This document shows positions 43,262-53,818 of a DNA stretch of 64,000 nt, piece by piece. Position 1 is the first letter of the stretch; the number at the start of each line of letters is the position of its first letter. Below the pieces are notes generated by a model. It saw only the letters and a list, made by a program, of their open reading frames with translations. It made no database searches and was not told the origin of the DNA. Origin of the DNA: Flavobacterium panacis (GTDB lineage: Bacteria > Bacteroidota > Bacteroidia > Flavobacteriales > Flavobacteriaceae); assembly GCF_024649945.1 (NCBI RefSeq), contig NZ_JANKMS010000001.1:496001-560000 (forward strand), given 5' to 3'. A program made the translations under genes and the position numbers.

Positions 43262-45283
43262 TTAAAATCCGTAAGAGTTGGTTATTTTACCTTTAGATTC
43301 GAAAATATCCTCGTAATAAATAGCAAAGAAGTGTCTGTAATAACAGGTTCCGTTACCTTTTGTGTATTGCGCAAGACTACTTTGAATTTCAGTTCCATTG
43401 GTCAATGAACCTAAAAATCCTGAGTAATCATATTCTCTTGCCAGACCACTCGCTGCCAAAAGCGTTTTAACAGGCCAGTCTATATAGTTTTTATTGGTAC
43501 CGGTAAGTGGTTTTTCTGCATTCACAGGAAACCAACTCACACTTTTATATTCTGGCCCAGGACTTGCTGGAAGATTTTTATAATAGTTAAGTGAACTTTT
43601 ATCAATGTATTCGGCATCTTTATATTTGTAATAAACCGTTCTTGGGAAATCTGTAGGCTGATAATTTTTGTCAAAGATTTTTACCGATTGTTTATTGTCA
43701 AACATCAGACAAAGCGTTTTTTTCATTGTTTCAATTTTATCAAACAATAAACCCCAACGCACCAAATCATGTTTACGAATCGATTCACATCCGAATTCCC
43801 ATGCTCTCTCATTAATGATTGCTTCAAGAAAATTAGAATCGTAAACCTGAATTTGAGAAGAACCTGCTCCAAAAGCTCTTTCGCGAACTTTTTCTAATGC
43901 CTGTCTCGGAGATATTCCTGCTACTGAGTTAACGCCATCAGCACTGTTAATAGCACTTTCTGCTTCTGCATACATCAAATAGATATCCGAATAACGCATT
44001 ACAATCCAGTTTACACCAGTAGCAATTCTCGAAGTTGCCGTTTTATGCATAGCCAAATAAGATCCCGGCATCCAGTACATTCTCCATTTTGCAAAATTTA
44101 CACTTAACGGATCATTCTTTACGCCCTCAATATTATCTTTTGTATAGTTCAGCCAGCTTAGCGTAACATCCCTACGTTTATCTTCTGGAGTAAAAGAATA
44201 GAAATAATAGGCTTGAGAAGCGACATAAGTTCCTCCAAAACCTCTACTTCCGTATCGGCTGCTTCCTGCAACTTCATACCCCATCAATGATCCAATATCT
44301 CCATTATTTCCAAGACCAAAAGCTACTTCAAATAAATTTTCATTGCTACTGTTTTGTTGCAGTCCACAAACTGTTTTCCAGATATTTTCATAGTCTGGAT
44401 CTAAATGATGCGGATTGGAAGGACTTCCGATTATTTCAGCGGTCTGTTGTGCAGCAATCTGATAGTACTCTTTCCAGTTTTTAACTCTTCCCACAAAATA
44501 ACCACCAGCTTCAGGAATTGTCGGATGATGTTCTAATTCTGTTCCTGAAAACAGATTTCCGTCACGTAAAGACCAACCACCTGCAAAAAGAGCAACTCGC
44601 GCTAAAAGTCCTTTTGCAAAACCTTTAGTAATACGTTCTGCTGTGTTATACTCAGACGTAGATTTCAGCCAAGGTAAATATCCCTGAGCTTCATCCAAAT
44701 CTTTAACTAAACTGGCATAAATAAGATCTCGGTCTACTTTACCAATGTAAACATTAGACAAATCGGACTTAGAAGTTCCTTCTTTATACGGCACATCTCC
44801 CCAATTTCTTACCAATTCAAAATAAGCCAGTGATCTCATTACAAGCGCTTCACCTAAAAGTGGCTTCATCTTATCTTCCTGAGTTTCAAGAATAGGAGAA
44901 TTTCGAATTCCGTCTACTGCTGCAGAAGCTAATTCAGCCAATTGAAATAGACCTTCCCATTTTGTGGTTTGATTGTACGAATCATCATAAAAATTTCCTG
45001 CACCCTGATCGCTCGTTGTCGAATTATAAGCCGTAGCAGTAAATCCTTGATTGCTCTCTATATCTGAAAATCCTTGCCAGTTAACCGATAATTTCTGTCC
45101 GTAGATGTAAGTGTCTGTCATTCTTCCGTATATCCCCATTATGGCTGCTTTGGCCATAGACGGTGTTTGAAAAACGGTTTCGGAGCTTAATTTTGAAGGC
45201 GATGTAGTATCTAAAAAATCATCATTACAGGCCACACAAACAATCATTAAAATTAAGCTGGAATAGTATAATAGTTTTTTCAT
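43262..45283 (-). CDS. SusD/RagB-like surface glycan-binding lipoprotein
   Basis: The 673 residues start with a lipoprotein signal ending VACNDDFLDTTSPSKLS; the acidic triplet after the Cys is typical of SusD proteins. The TPR-like helices contain GKGLLARVALFAGGWSL-type text (AKGLLARVALFAGGWSLRDG), YSDIYLMYAEAESAINS and CESIRKHDLVRWGLLFDK. SusD forms a lid on the SusC transporter and captures oligosaccharides, here probably pectin fragments. At 673 residues it is long for the family (about 500-620), so the C-terminal part has insertions. It lies 9 bp after susC. Confidence 0.94.
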   Translation of the reverse strand: MKKLLYYSSLILMIVCVACNDDFLDTTSPSKLSSETVFQTPSMAKAAIMGIYGRMTDTYIYGQKLSVNWQGFSDIESNQGFTATAYNSTTSDQGAGNFYDDSYNQTTKWEGLFQLAELASAAVDGIRNSPILETQEDKMKPLLGEALVMRSLAYFELVRNWGDVPYKEGTSKSDLSNVYIGKVDRDLIYASLVKDLDEAQGYLPWLKSTSEYNTAERITKGFAKGLLARVALFAGGWSLRDGNLFSGTELEHHPTIPEAGGYFVGRVKNWKEYYQIAAQQTAEIIGSPSNPHHLDPDYENIWKTVCGLQQNSSNENLFEVAFGLGNNGDIGSLMGYEVAGSSRYGSRGFGGTYVASQAYYFYSFTPEDKRRDVTLSWLNYTKDNIEGVKNDPLSVNFAKWRMYWMPGSYLAMHKTATSRIATGVNWIVMRYSDIYLMYAEAESAINSADGVNSVAGISPRQALEKVRERAFGAGSSQIQVYDSNFLEAIINERAWEFGCESIRKHDLVRWGLLFDKIETMKKTLCLMFDNKQSVKIFDKNYQPTDFPRTVYYKYKDAEYIDKSSLNYYKNLPASPGPEYKSVSWFPVNAEKPLTGTNKNYIDWPVKTLLAASGLAREYDYSGFLGSLTNGTEIQSSLAQYTKGNGTCYYRHFFAIYYEDIFESKGKITNSYGF

Positions 45284-45292
45284 GTCTTTTAA

Positions 45293-48200
45293 TTAAAATG
45301 TTACATTAACTCCAAAAAGGAATGTTTTTGCTTTTGGATAAGCAGACCAGTCCACACCTGGTGTCAAAGGTGTGTTTCGTATTCCGTCTACCTCAGGATC
45401 TTGTCCGCTGTATTTGGTCCAGATATGCAAATTATATCCAGTAAAATAGCAACGTACATTTTTTACTGCACCATCTTTTATAATACTTTCTGGCAGTGTA
45501 TAACCTAATGTTAGTGTTCCTAATCTTAAAAATGATCCGTCTTCGATAGCCCAATCCGTTAAGATGGTAGAATTAGAAAGCGGATGCCACATACTCTTAC
45601 CTTGATTGATTTCTTGCAACAACTGCGGATTGGCATTTTCTCCAAACATAATGTTATATCCTGTTGTAGGGTCAATAGTCGTGAAACGTCTGTCAATGCT
45701 CATTTCGGTACTCATATTCTGGTATCTTTTAGAACCGCTGAAAGTCGTATTATCTATTTTGTTCGCATTATAGATATCATTTCCATAAGACCAGTTAAAC
45801 ATGGCCGAAAGATCAAACCCTTTGTATGCGGTACTGATAGAAAACCCTCCAACATGTTTAGGCTGTGCTCTTCCGATTACTTTTCTATCTTGATCTGGAG
45901 AAATTACAGTTCCGTCACCACTTAGTTTTTTAAGTTTAATATGTCCAGGACCAAAATAATTTCCAGATGTAGTAATAACTTTAGAAGCATCAGCAACACC
46001 TGGATTTAAAATCCATTTTTTCTGTACATTATCATACGTAAAGTCATCAAAAGTGTACATTCCATCCGAAACATAACCGTACATCAATCCAACTGGCTGG
46101 CCAACAATAGCTCTAAAATCATCTCTTCCAACGGCAGGAGCCCAGTTAGAAGCAACAATCATTTCACTCGATCCATCTAATTCCTTTACTCTGTTATCGT
46201 TGAATGCAATATTAAAACTCGCTGACAATAAGAACTTTTCATTTCTGACGATATCACCAGAAGCGGTTATTTCCAATCCTTTATTCGATGTTCTACCAAT
46301 ATTTTGGTACTGAGTCTGATACCCAGAATTCGAAGGCAATGCTACTCCAAGTATTAAGTTTTTAGTATCATTTTTATAAGCATCTACACTTACTGTCAAA
46401 CGCTGATTGAAGAAACCTAGATCAAGTCCTGCATTCGCAGATACCGTAGTTTCCCAAGTTAAGTTTTCATTCTTCAGAACATTTGACGTAACTAATGCGC
46501 TTTGTGGCTGTTCATTTATATAATAAAGATTTCTGCTGGTAGATTGGAATCCGTATTCTTGTCTCCAGTACGAACCTACTCTGGCATTTCCTACTTCTCC
46601 ATAACTCAAACGTACTTTAGCATTTGAAAGCCAGTTTTTGGTCAGTTTCATAAATGACTCATCTGATAATCTCCATGCAAATGCTGCTCCTGGGAAAAAA
46701 CCTTCTCTATTTTCTTTAGAAAAAACATTCTTAGAATCTGATCTCGCTGTTAAGGTCAAAATGTAGCGATCGCGGAAAGTATAGTTGATACGTCCGAACA
46801 AAGAAGATGTTCTTGAAGGTTCCATTATAGTAGTGTAAGTTGGCTGAGGAGTACCATAATTCCACATTGCCAATACATCTTGCGCAGTAAAATCTACTGG
46901 AAAAAACTTAGAATCACTTCTCATCTCTCTTCCTTCTGAATTGTACATTTCCTGTCCAGCCATTACATCGATTTTATGCATTTTATTGTCCAGCTCCAGA
47001 TTGTACGAAATTGTATTTTGAATGGTCCATAAATAGCCTTTAAAATCAATGCGTCTTGCCACTGGCTGTCCTCCGTTTGCACTGGCTTCACCTGTTTTAT
47101 TAAGCCAGATATTATCTGTATAATCTCGATTGGCTGCGTAACTTCCTTTAGACGAAACCGTCAGGCCTTTTGCTGCCTTCCAAGTAATACCGGCATTAAT
47201 TGTGGCATTAAACCTGTTTTGATCTTTGTATTCATTTGTAATATTATAAACAGGATCATTAAGCGAACTTAAAGCTTCCGCAGAAGTTACATCGTCTGAA
47301 CCTCCTAATCCACCACCTGTACTGTTTAAGCTGTAAATCGGAGCATATTTAATCCCGTCTCTCAATTTACTTCCGCTAGAAACACTTGGACCTGTAATCA
47401 CTGTGTTCGAAATCCTTGAATTAAAATCAAAGTTTAGTTTAGAATTTATCTTTTTATTGAGGTTGAAACTCAGATAATCTCTTTTATAGGCAGAGTTCAA
47501 CATTATATAATCTTCATCATCATGGGTGTAATTGATCTTGTATTTAAGACTTGATTCTCCTCCCATCATACCAATATCAAAATGTTTTTGAATCCCTGTA
47601 TTGCCGTAGAGTTTTTCCTGCCAGTCTGTTCCGCGTTTTGATTTGTAAATATCAATATCATCCCATGCTCCGTACATACTGTAAAATGAAGTACTGGAAG
47701 TATTGACACCCGGATCTAATTCTTTTTGAAAATAAACATAATCATAAGGCGATAAAACCTCGGTCAGATTATACGTATTTTTAATACCTGTATAAGCATT
47801 CATAGTAATTTCCGTCTTACCTGCTTTTCCTGATTTTGTCGTAATTAAAACTACTCCGTTTGCTCCTTGTGCACCGTAAATAGCAGTAGAAGAAGCATCT
47901 TTAAGAACATCTATAGATTCTACGTCACCTGGCGCTATATCATTGATATTGCTAACCTGAAAGCCATCGACTATAAACAATGGAGAGTTATCCTGAGTAA
48001 TAGAACCTCCTCCTCTGACACGAACTTTGATTGGAGTATCAGGTGAACCATCTGCAACAGTTACATTAACCCCCGCCATACGTCCTGCAATTGCTTGTAG
48101 TACAGAAGTAGCCGGAATATCTTTCAACTGTTCCATACTCACCGACGCAACAGATCCAGTCAAATCTTTTCGTTTTGTTGTACCGTAACCGATTACTACA

Positions 48201-48661
48201 ACTTCATTCAGATCTGTTGAAGCTTCCTTCAATACAACATTCATGTTTAATTTACCCGTAACCGGAATTTCCTGCGTAATCATTCCCACGAAAGAGAATA
48301 CTAGAATGGATTTTTCTGGAACTCTGTCTATTGTAAAATTTCCATCCATATCGGTTACTACACCGATCTTTTTTCCTTTCACTACAATAGAAACTCCAGG
48401 TATTCCCAATCCAGCTTCATCAGAAACGCGTCCCTTTACGGTCACTTCTTTTTCCTGAAAAAACAGCTTTTCATAAACTGCATTCAGATTTAATCTGGTA
48501 TTTGAAATTAAATTGGTTTCATGGTGTTTTGTTTTTTTATCCTCTTTCGCATATACTGCAGAAGATAGCAGCATATAGAGTAGCAGAGCGCTTTTTGTTT
48601 TGGTTTTTCTCCTGCAATCGCTGAAGAAATCAAATTGTTTTTTGGTTACTCTTCTTTTCAT
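45293..48661 (-). CDS. SusC/RagA TonB-dependent transporter
   Basis: The 1122 residues have a signal peptide, a carboxypeptidase-regulatory-like domain (KGRVSDEAGLGIPGVSIVVK to VGMITQEIPV, about residues 75-145), a TonB-box-like segment ending LNEVVVIGYGT (about 150-162), a plug (SVLQAIAGRMAGVNV) and a 22-strand barrel ending FLFGVNVTF. It moves pectin oligosaccharides into the periplasm with energy from TonB-ExbBD. No anti-sigma STN domain precedes the first domain, so regulation is by the HTCS and not an ECF sigma/anti-sigma pair. The susD gene follows at 9 bp. Confidence 0.96.
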   Translation of the reverse strand: MKRRVTKKQFDFFSDCRRKTKTKSALLLYMLLSSAVYAKEDKKTKHHETNLISNTRLNLNAVYEKLFFQEKEVTVKGRVSDEAGLGIPGVSIVVKGKKIGVVTDMDGNFTIDRVPEKSILVFSFVGMITQEIPVTGKLNMNVVLKEASTDLNEVVVIGYGTTKRKDLTGSVASVSMEQLKDIPATSVLQAIAGRMAGVNVTVADGSPDTPIKVRVRGGGSITQDNSPLFIVDGFQVSNINDIAPGDVESIDVLKDASSTAIYGAQGANGVVLITTKSGKAGKTEITMNAYTGIKNTYNLTEVLSPYDYVYFQKELDPGVNTSSTSFYSMYGAWDDIDIYKSKRGTDWQEKLYGNTGIQKHFDIGMMGGESSLKYKINYTHDDEDYIMLNSAYKRDYLSFNLNKKINSKLNFDFNSRISNTVITGPSVSSGSKLRDGIKYAPIYSLNSTGGGLGGSDDVTSAEALSSLNDPVYNITNEYKDQNRFNATINAGITWKAAKGLTVSSKGSYAANRDYTDNIWLNKTGEASANGGQPVARRIDFKGYLWTIQNTISYNLELDNKMHKIDVMAGQEMYNSEGREMRSDSKFFPVDFTAQDVLAMWNYGTPQPTYTTIMEPSRTSSLFGRINYTFRDRYILTLTARSDSKNVFSKENREGFFPGAAFAWRLSDESFMKLTKNWLSNAKVRLSYGEVGNARVGSYWRQEYGFQSTSRNLYYINEQPQSALVTSNVLKNENLTWETTVSANAGLDLGFFNQRLTVSVDAYKNDTKNLILGVALPSNSGYQTQYQNIGRTSNKGLEITASGDIVRNEKFLLSASFNIAFNDNRVKELDGSSEMIVASNWAPAVGRDDFRAIVGQPVGLMYGYVSDGMYTFDDFTYDNVQKKWILNPGVADASKVITTSGNYFGPGHIKLKKLSGDGTVISPDQDRKVIGRAQPKHVGGFSISTAYKGFDLSAMFNWSYGNDIYNANKIDNTTFSGSKRYQNMSTEMSIDRRFTTIDPTTGYNIMFGENANPQLLQEINQGKSMWHPLSNSTILTDWAIEDGSFLRLGTLTLGYTLPESIIKDGAVKNVRCYFTGYNLHIWTKYSGQDPEVDGIRNTPLTPGVDWSAYPKAKTFLFGVNVTF

Positions 48662-48792
48662 AAATTTTGGTTGGTTGGTTAGATAGTGTTTCTGATAATA
48701 CCGCAGTTCTGGTCAGGAATCTGCCTAAAAACTATGGTTTATCATTTTTCATAATTATTCTCTTTTATTATTTTAATTGTTAAACATTGATT

Positions 48793-51327
48793 CTAAAATT
48801 CTGCAGAACGGAATGTATACAACTTTCCTTTCTCTGTAGGACTATCATATTCTGAAACTTCCTTAATTTGAATTCCTTTAAGCGCTGCCTGATCAGAAAT
48901 TAGAGGTGCTGCCACAGGCTGATATTTAAAAATCGGATTGGAATTTTCTCCTGTTGCTTTTACAAGACTACTTCCTTTAAGTTTGGAATAACTTCTCAGT
49001 CTCAGATTTCCTCCCGCAGTTGATCTAATCGAGACAGACTGTATTTTCCCATTTTTCCATTCCAAATTTTCTATCACAAAACCACCACGAGCTTTTAAGC
49101 CAGAAACTGAACCCTCAGACCAAACATCTGGCAAGGCAGGTAATAAAGCAACAGCTCCGTCATGACTTTGCACCAACATCTCTGCAATTCCAGCAGTACA
49201 CCCAAAATTGCCATCAATTTGAAAAGGCGGATGAGCATCAAACATATTCGTATAAGTTCCCCCATCAGGATCTTTAATTGTCGCATTTGCGGGTTTTAGA
49301 TTCAGCTGATTTTTAATGAGCAGATAGGCATGATTGCCATCCAGATAACGCGCCCATAGACAAACTTTCCAGCCCATAGACCATCCGCGACTAGCATCTC
49401 CTTTACCTTCCAGTGAATTTCGGGAAGCCTCAAAAAGTTCAGGAGTTTTAAAAGGTGAAACCTCTCTTCCCGGAAAAACTCCCCACAAATGAGAAATATG
49501 ACGATGTGCATCATTTTTACGATCCCAATCTTCCATCCATTCCTGTAGTTGAGTGTATTTTCCAATCTGCATCGGTGATAATTGAGCTCTTATACCTTTC
49601 AGTTGATTGGCAAAATCTCTGTCTTTATTTAAAATTTCGGCAGCATCAATGGTATTAGACAATAAATCAAAAATCATCTGATTGTCCATCGTAACTCCAG
49701 CAAAAACATTGCATCGCTCTTTACCAGCAGTACCATCCGCTTTTGTAATATCATAATAATGAAGACCAGGACTATGCTCGGGAGAAATAGATGGTGATGC
49801 CACCAAATAACCTGTTTTTGGATCTTTGATCAAAAAGTCCTGATAGAATTCGCAGGCACTTTTCAGGATTGGATATACTTCTTTAAGGTATTTTTCATCG
49901 GCTGAAAACAAATACTTTTCCCAAAGATGAGCGCTAAACCACGCATTACAAGTTGGCCAAATTCCTGCTGTATTGTCGACAGCTCCCGTCATTCTCCATA
50001 AATCGGTATTATGATGAAGTGTCCAGCCTCTGCTTCCATACATTTCAGATGCCGTTTGTTTTCCTGTAACACTAACATCCTTAATTAGTTGTATAAAAGG
50101 ATCATGGCATTCACTTAAATTAGTTACTTCGGCAGGCCAATAATTCATTTCCACATTAATATTGGTGGTATATTTGCTATCCCAAGCTGGATACTGACCT
50201 GAATTAGGATTCCAGATTCCCTGCAAATTAGCCGGTTGACTACCCGGTTGTGATGAAGAAATCAGCAAATAACGTCCAAACTGAAAATAGGTTGCCGCCA
50301 AAACAGGATCCTCAAATGTTCCAAACTCAGCAATACGTTGATCGGTTGGCTTTTTCAATTGCTCAGATGTTCCTAAATCCAACTTCACTCTGTTGAATTG
50401 TTTCTGATAGAATGCAATATGATCTTCTTTAGCCTTATTGTAATTCTTTGAAAATTTAGATAAAAAAGCCTTCGCGCGCTTTTCAGCATCTCCCGAAATA
50501 TCTTTATAATTAATAAAATTAGTCGCAACAGAAACGTAAATGATGGCTTCATCAGCATTTTTGACCATAATACTTCCGTTGTCTGCTTTTTGGGTTCCGC
50601 CTTTGGCCGTTACTTTTATCTGTGCATTATAATGTAAAAGATTGGGAATATTTTCCTCTTTCTCTCTTGTACATCTCCCTTTTACTACAAGTACACTATT
50701 CTGTCCAGCAGGTACTTCAGAAACTGCAGTGACCATATTTGTTTTTAATGGTCCAGCAAAAGAGGTTTTAAAATTGACTTTTCCTTTTTTATCGGCACTC
50801 AGGCGAATGATAATTAACTGATCTGGAAATGAAGTAAAAACTTCTCTTGTATACGTCACGCCATCTGATTTATATCGAGTCAGTGCAACAGCTGTATTCA
50901 AATCCAGTTCTCTATAAAAATCAGTATAGCTGTTGTGTTCAGGTACTGTCAAAACTAAGTTTCCTATTGACTGGTACACCTGACCGTGAGAAGTTGTTTT
51001 TCTATCAGCAATAATATTTTCAAGTGAAAGTTTTTGTCCTTCTATGTAATTGCCTTCACTAATATAATTCTGGATTGTCTTTAAATTCTTTTTAGCGTTT
51101 GGATTAACATTCTGGTATGGACTTCCCGACCAGAAAGTATCTTCATTTATCTGAATCGTATCAGATTGAGGTACGCCATAAACCATAGCACCTAATCTTC
51201 CGTTACCAAGAGGCATTGCATCAGTCCAGGAAGCAGCTGGTTTATTGTACCATAAGGTCATTTTTTTCTGGCCACACATATTCCAGAATATGGTAAAACA
51301 GGCTGCCGTAAATAGTATTTTTTTCAT
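48793..51327 (-). CDS. Glycoside hydrolase family 95
   Basis: The 844 residues have a signal peptide (about residues 1-18) and the GH95 N-terminal signature [20 protein letters not shown] with [12 protein letters not shown]. The catalytic core shows [30 protein letters not shown] and [20 protein letters not shown]. It differs from the GH95 at 32443-34908 in many loops, for example [20 protein letters not shown] and longer arms around residue 220. It is first in the PUL string, 131 bp before susC, and is preceded by a 19-bp inverted repeat. Alpha-L-fucose or alpha-L-galactose removal is expected. Confidence 0.9.
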   Translation of the reverse strand: MKKILFTAACFTIFWNMCGQKKMTLWYNKPAASWTDAMPLGNGRLGAMVYGVPQSDTIQINEDTFWSGSPYQNVNPNAKKNLKTIQNYISEGNYIEGQKLSLENIIADRKTTSHGQVYQSIGNLVLTVPEHNSYTDFYRELDLNTAVALTRYKSDGVTYTREVFTSFPDQLIIIRLSADKKGKVNFKTSFAGPLKTNMVTAVSEVPAGQNSVLVVKGRCTREKEENIPNLLHYNAQIKVTAKGGTQKADNGSIMVKNADEAIIYVSVATNFINYKDISGDAEKRAKAFLSKFSKNYNKAKEDHIAFYQKQFNRVKLDLGTSEQLKKPTDQRIAEFGTFEDPVLAATYFQFGRYLLISSSQPGSQPANLQGIWNPNSGQYPAWDSKYTTNINVEMNYWPAEVTNLSECHDPFIQLIKDVSVTGKQTASEMYGSRGWTLHHNTDLWRMTGAVDNTAGIWPTCNAWFSAHLWEKYLFSADEKYLKEVYPILKSACEFYQDFLIKDPKTGYLVASPSISPEHSPGLHYYDITKADGTAGKERCNVFAGVTMDNQMIFDLLSNTIDAAEILNKDRDFANQLKGIRAQLSPMQIGKYTQLQEWMEDWDRKNDAHRHISHLWGVFPGREVSPFKTPELFEASRNSLEGKGDASRGWSMGWKVCLWARYLDGNHAYLLIKNQLNLKPANATIKDPDGGTYTNMFDAHPPFQIDGNFGCTAGIAEMLVQSHDGAVALLPALPDVWSEGSVSGLKARGGFVIENLEWKNGKIQSVSIRSTAGGNLRLRSYSKLKGSSLVKATGENSNPIFKYQPVAAPLISDQAALKGIQIKEVSEYDSPTEKGKLYTFRSAEF

Positions 51328-51774
51328 GTAAAACTCAGACTATTATCATAATAAAAAGAAGGTATTTTTACTGATTGTATAATTTATATATTAAAAAACT
51401 AAACAATCAGTAATTATACCTCGTCAAAAGTATTTTATTAAAGCAGCTGAGACTTTTAAATTTTGGTCAAATCCTTCCAATTTTTGATCATTATCCCTTA
51501 TTTACAACGATTTCGAATCGTAATTGCATTTCTATTTTCAAAGAATAATTAAGAAGGAAGTTGCTCTTTAACTTTTTTGTCATTCAATTATAAAGAGACT
51601 TGAAAACATTTTGTCTTTGATTAAAGACTCCCAAATTTATTTTGCATCATTAAAACGATTGTAGTCCTACATTCGATAATAATCTAAAACTTGTTTTTAA
51701 AAAGAGCTTGAAAATTAAAATGTTATTTTTACATTTATCTTTTAAAAACCACAACTTTCTAACTAACAGATTAC
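51328..51774. other. Divergent control region between the pectin PUL and the GH97 gene
   Basis: This 447-bp AT-rich region holds no gene. Its left part contains the 19-bp inverted repeat at 51360-51421. ACGATT-TCG-AATCGT (51507-51521) is a second small palindrome in the middle. On the plus strand TTTG (51616-51619) and TTATTTTG (51637-51644, one mismatch to TAnnTTTG) are 17 bp apart and form a weak promoter candidate for GH97. Confidence 0.45.
51360..51421. promoter_or_regulatory. Long inverted repeat upstream of the PUL operon (candidate HTCS operator)
   Basis: AGGTATTTTTACTGATTGT (51360-51378) is mirrored by ACAATCAGTAATTATACCT (51403-51421): 17 of 19 bases match, with a 24-base AT-rich spacer. 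The arms lie 43 bp apart, about four helical turns, and end 33 bp upstream of the GH95 start codon. Their size and spacing suit a dimeric regulator such as the HTCS AraC domain. I did not find a second exact copy in the PUL. Confidence 0.65.
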
Positions 51775-53715
51775 ATGAAAACTTATATCCTTGCCTTATG
51801 CCTTGTTGTTTCGAATCTTCTAACCTCACAGACAGTGACACAAACCGGTCCTCAAAAAAAGATACGACTGGATTTCACTATCGAAAATGGAAAAGCCTAT
51901 TACAGCTTGTTTTTCTTGAATAATGAATTCATCTCCAAATCGCCGCTTGGTTTGGCAAGTTCTGTTGGAGATTTTACCTCAGGACTAAGGTTACTTAAAC
52001 ATACTTCAAAAGAAATAAAGGACAACTATACTTTAAATCGTTCCAAAATAAGTAAGGTTAATTATAAAGCAACAGAAGTCCAGTTTACTCTTGCCGACAA
52101 GTTGAATGACACTATTCAAATTGTATTCAGACTGAGCGAGCGTGATGCTGCATTTAGCTATATCATTCCTGAAAACGGTAAAAAGTCTGCGGAATGTACT
52201 ATTACAAATGAAATAACTGGTTTTAAAATCCCTCAGAATTCTAAAACCTTTATTACGCCTCAGGCACCTCCTTTAAGTGGATGGGAAAAAACTAAACCTT
52301 CTTATGAAGAAGAATATACCCGCGAAGAAGTGATAAATAAAGCATCACAATATGGTTTAGGTTATACTTTCCCTGCCCTCTTTCATCTAAATAAGGGTTG
52401 GGTACTTATTTCTGAAACAGGAAATAGCGGAACTTATCCTGGCACTCGATTGAGTGATGCTTCTTCTGATGGAACATACACTGTTGCTTTTCCTCAAAAT
52501 GGAGAAAATAACGGACTTGAATCTTCTTACGCCGTTTCTACATTACCTATGCAAACATCATGGAAAACGATCACTATGGGAACGGATTTGAAACCGATAG
52601 TAGAATCTACAGTAGCAACTGATGTTGTCAAACCTGTAGTGAGTTCTTCAAAAGTTTTTAATCCTGGTCGCGCTTCTTGGAGCTGGATTGTGTGGCAGGA
52701 TGAAAGTTGTAATTATAATGACCAGATCACTTTTATCAATTTGGCCTCAGATTTAAAATGTGAATATATTTTAATTGATGCTCTTTGGGACGTGAACATT
52801 GGAAAACAGAAAATGGCTGAATTGGTGCAATATGCCAAATCAAAAAATGTTGAAGTTTTATTGTGGTACAATTCTAACGGACAGTGGAATTCGGCGCCGC
52901 AAACACCCAAAGACAAAATGAATACTGCCGAAGCAAGAAAAGCAGAAATGAGCTGGCTACAGGAAATTGGTGTGAAAGGTTTAAAAATAGATTTTTTTGG
53001 AGGAGATAAACAGGCCACAATGAAGCTTTATCATGATATATTAGTTGATGCAGCACAATATGGTCTTAATATTAATTTTCACGGTGCAACTCTGCCTCGT
53101 GGATGGGAACGAATGTATCCTAATTATATGACCAGCGAAGCGGTTCTAGCTTCTGAAAATCTTGTTTTTCAACAGAAATTTAGTGATAATTACCCTGAAA
53201 CTGCCTGTATTTATCCATTTACGAGAAATGCAGTAGCTGCAATGGATTTTGGTCCTGTTTTCCTCAATAAAAGGTTCAACAGAAATCCCGAAAAAGGTAG
53301 TATCCGTAGAACTACTGATGCTTTTGAAATGGCTACAGCTGTTATCTTTTTTTCTCCAGTACAACATTGGGGTCTGGTTCCTGAAAACCTTAAAGAAAAA
53401 CCAGATTACTTATTCGATTACTTAAAAATTGTACCAACGGTTTGGGACGAAACTGTACTTATTGACGGTTATCCAGGTAAATTTTGTGTCATGGCACGCC
53501 GAAAAGGAAATAAATGGTATATCGCAGCTATTAATGGAGAAAATAAAGAGAAGACAATTCACGTTAATCTGCCGATGCTGAAAGGTAAAAACACAAAAAT
53601 CATCAAGGATAGTCAAAATTCTGATTCAGAGTTAATGAATAAAAAATTCAATGGAAATACGGAGCTTGATTTAAAATTGGCTCCAAACGGTGGTACGGTT
53701 ATTTATGAACTTTAG
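51775..53715 (+). CDS. Glycoside hydrolase family 97 (probably retaining alpha-galactosidase type)
   Basis: The 646 residues start with a signal peptide (MKTYILALCLVVSNLLTS). The N-terminal beta-sandwich and the catalytic barrel of GH97 are seen in RASWSWIVWQDESC, EYILIDALWD, VLLWYNSNGQWN, GVKGLKIDFFGGDKQ (Asp406), INFHGATLPRGWER and SEAVLASEN. GH97 contains inverting enzymes with two catalytic Glu (SusB-like) and retaining enzymes with an Asp nucleophile; the KIDFFGG Asp fits the latter, alpha-galactosidase group. It is divergent from the PUL operon and separate from the aldo/keto reductase by about 80 bp. It likely trims alpha-galactose. Confidence 0.9.
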   Translation: MKTYILALCLVVSNLLTSQTVTQTGPQKKIRLDFTIENGKAYYSLFFLNNEFISKSPLGLASSVGDFTSGLRLLKHTSKEIKDNYTLNRSKISKVNYKATEVQFTLADKLNDTIQIVFRLSERDAAFSYIIPENGKKSAECTITNEITGFKIPQNSKTFITPQAPPLSGWEKTKPSYEEEYTREEVINKASQYGLGYTFPALFHLNKGWVLISETGNSGTYPGTRLSDASSDGTYTVAFPQNGENNGLESSYAVSTLPMQTSWKTITMGTDLKPIVESTVATDVVKPVVSSSKVFNPGRASWSWIVWQDESCNYNDQITFINLASDLKCEYILIDALWDVNIGKQKMAELVQYAKSKNVEVLLWYNSNGQWNSAPQTPKDKMNTAEARKAEMSWLQEIGVKGLKIDFFGGDKQATMKLYHDILVDAAQYGLNINFHGATLPRGWERMYPNYMTSEAVLASENLVFQQKFSDNYPETACIYPFTRNAVAAMDFGPVFLNKRFNRNPEKGSIRRTTDAFEMATAVIFFSPVQHWGLVPENLKEKPDYLFDYLKIVPTVWDETVLIDGYPGKFCVMARRKGNKWYIAAINGENKEKTIHVNLPMLKGKNTKIIKDSQNSDSELMNKKFNGNTELDLKLAPNGGTVIYEL

Positions 53716-53731
53716 AAATCTATTTTACTAC

Positions 53732-53796
53732 CTGTAATCTGAATACAATCTTCTGTAATCTGCAAACATTTAATTATAGTCTTCTATCGAAATTTG
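53732..53796 (+). promoter_or_regulatory. AraC-type operator (21-bp-spaced repeats) and -7-like element of the aldo/keto reductase
   Basis: CTGTAATCTG occurs at 53732-53741 and again, unchanged, at 53753-53762, a 21-bp period. A -7-like element GAAATTTG (53789-53796, one mismatch to TAnnTTTG) follows. The repeat spacing is that of AraC-family proteins, and the gene downstream of the reductase encodes one. A transcript starting after this element would begin beyond the first ATG at 53798. Confidence 0.65.
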
Positions 53797-53818
53797 TATG
53801 GAACAAAAATTAGAAAAG

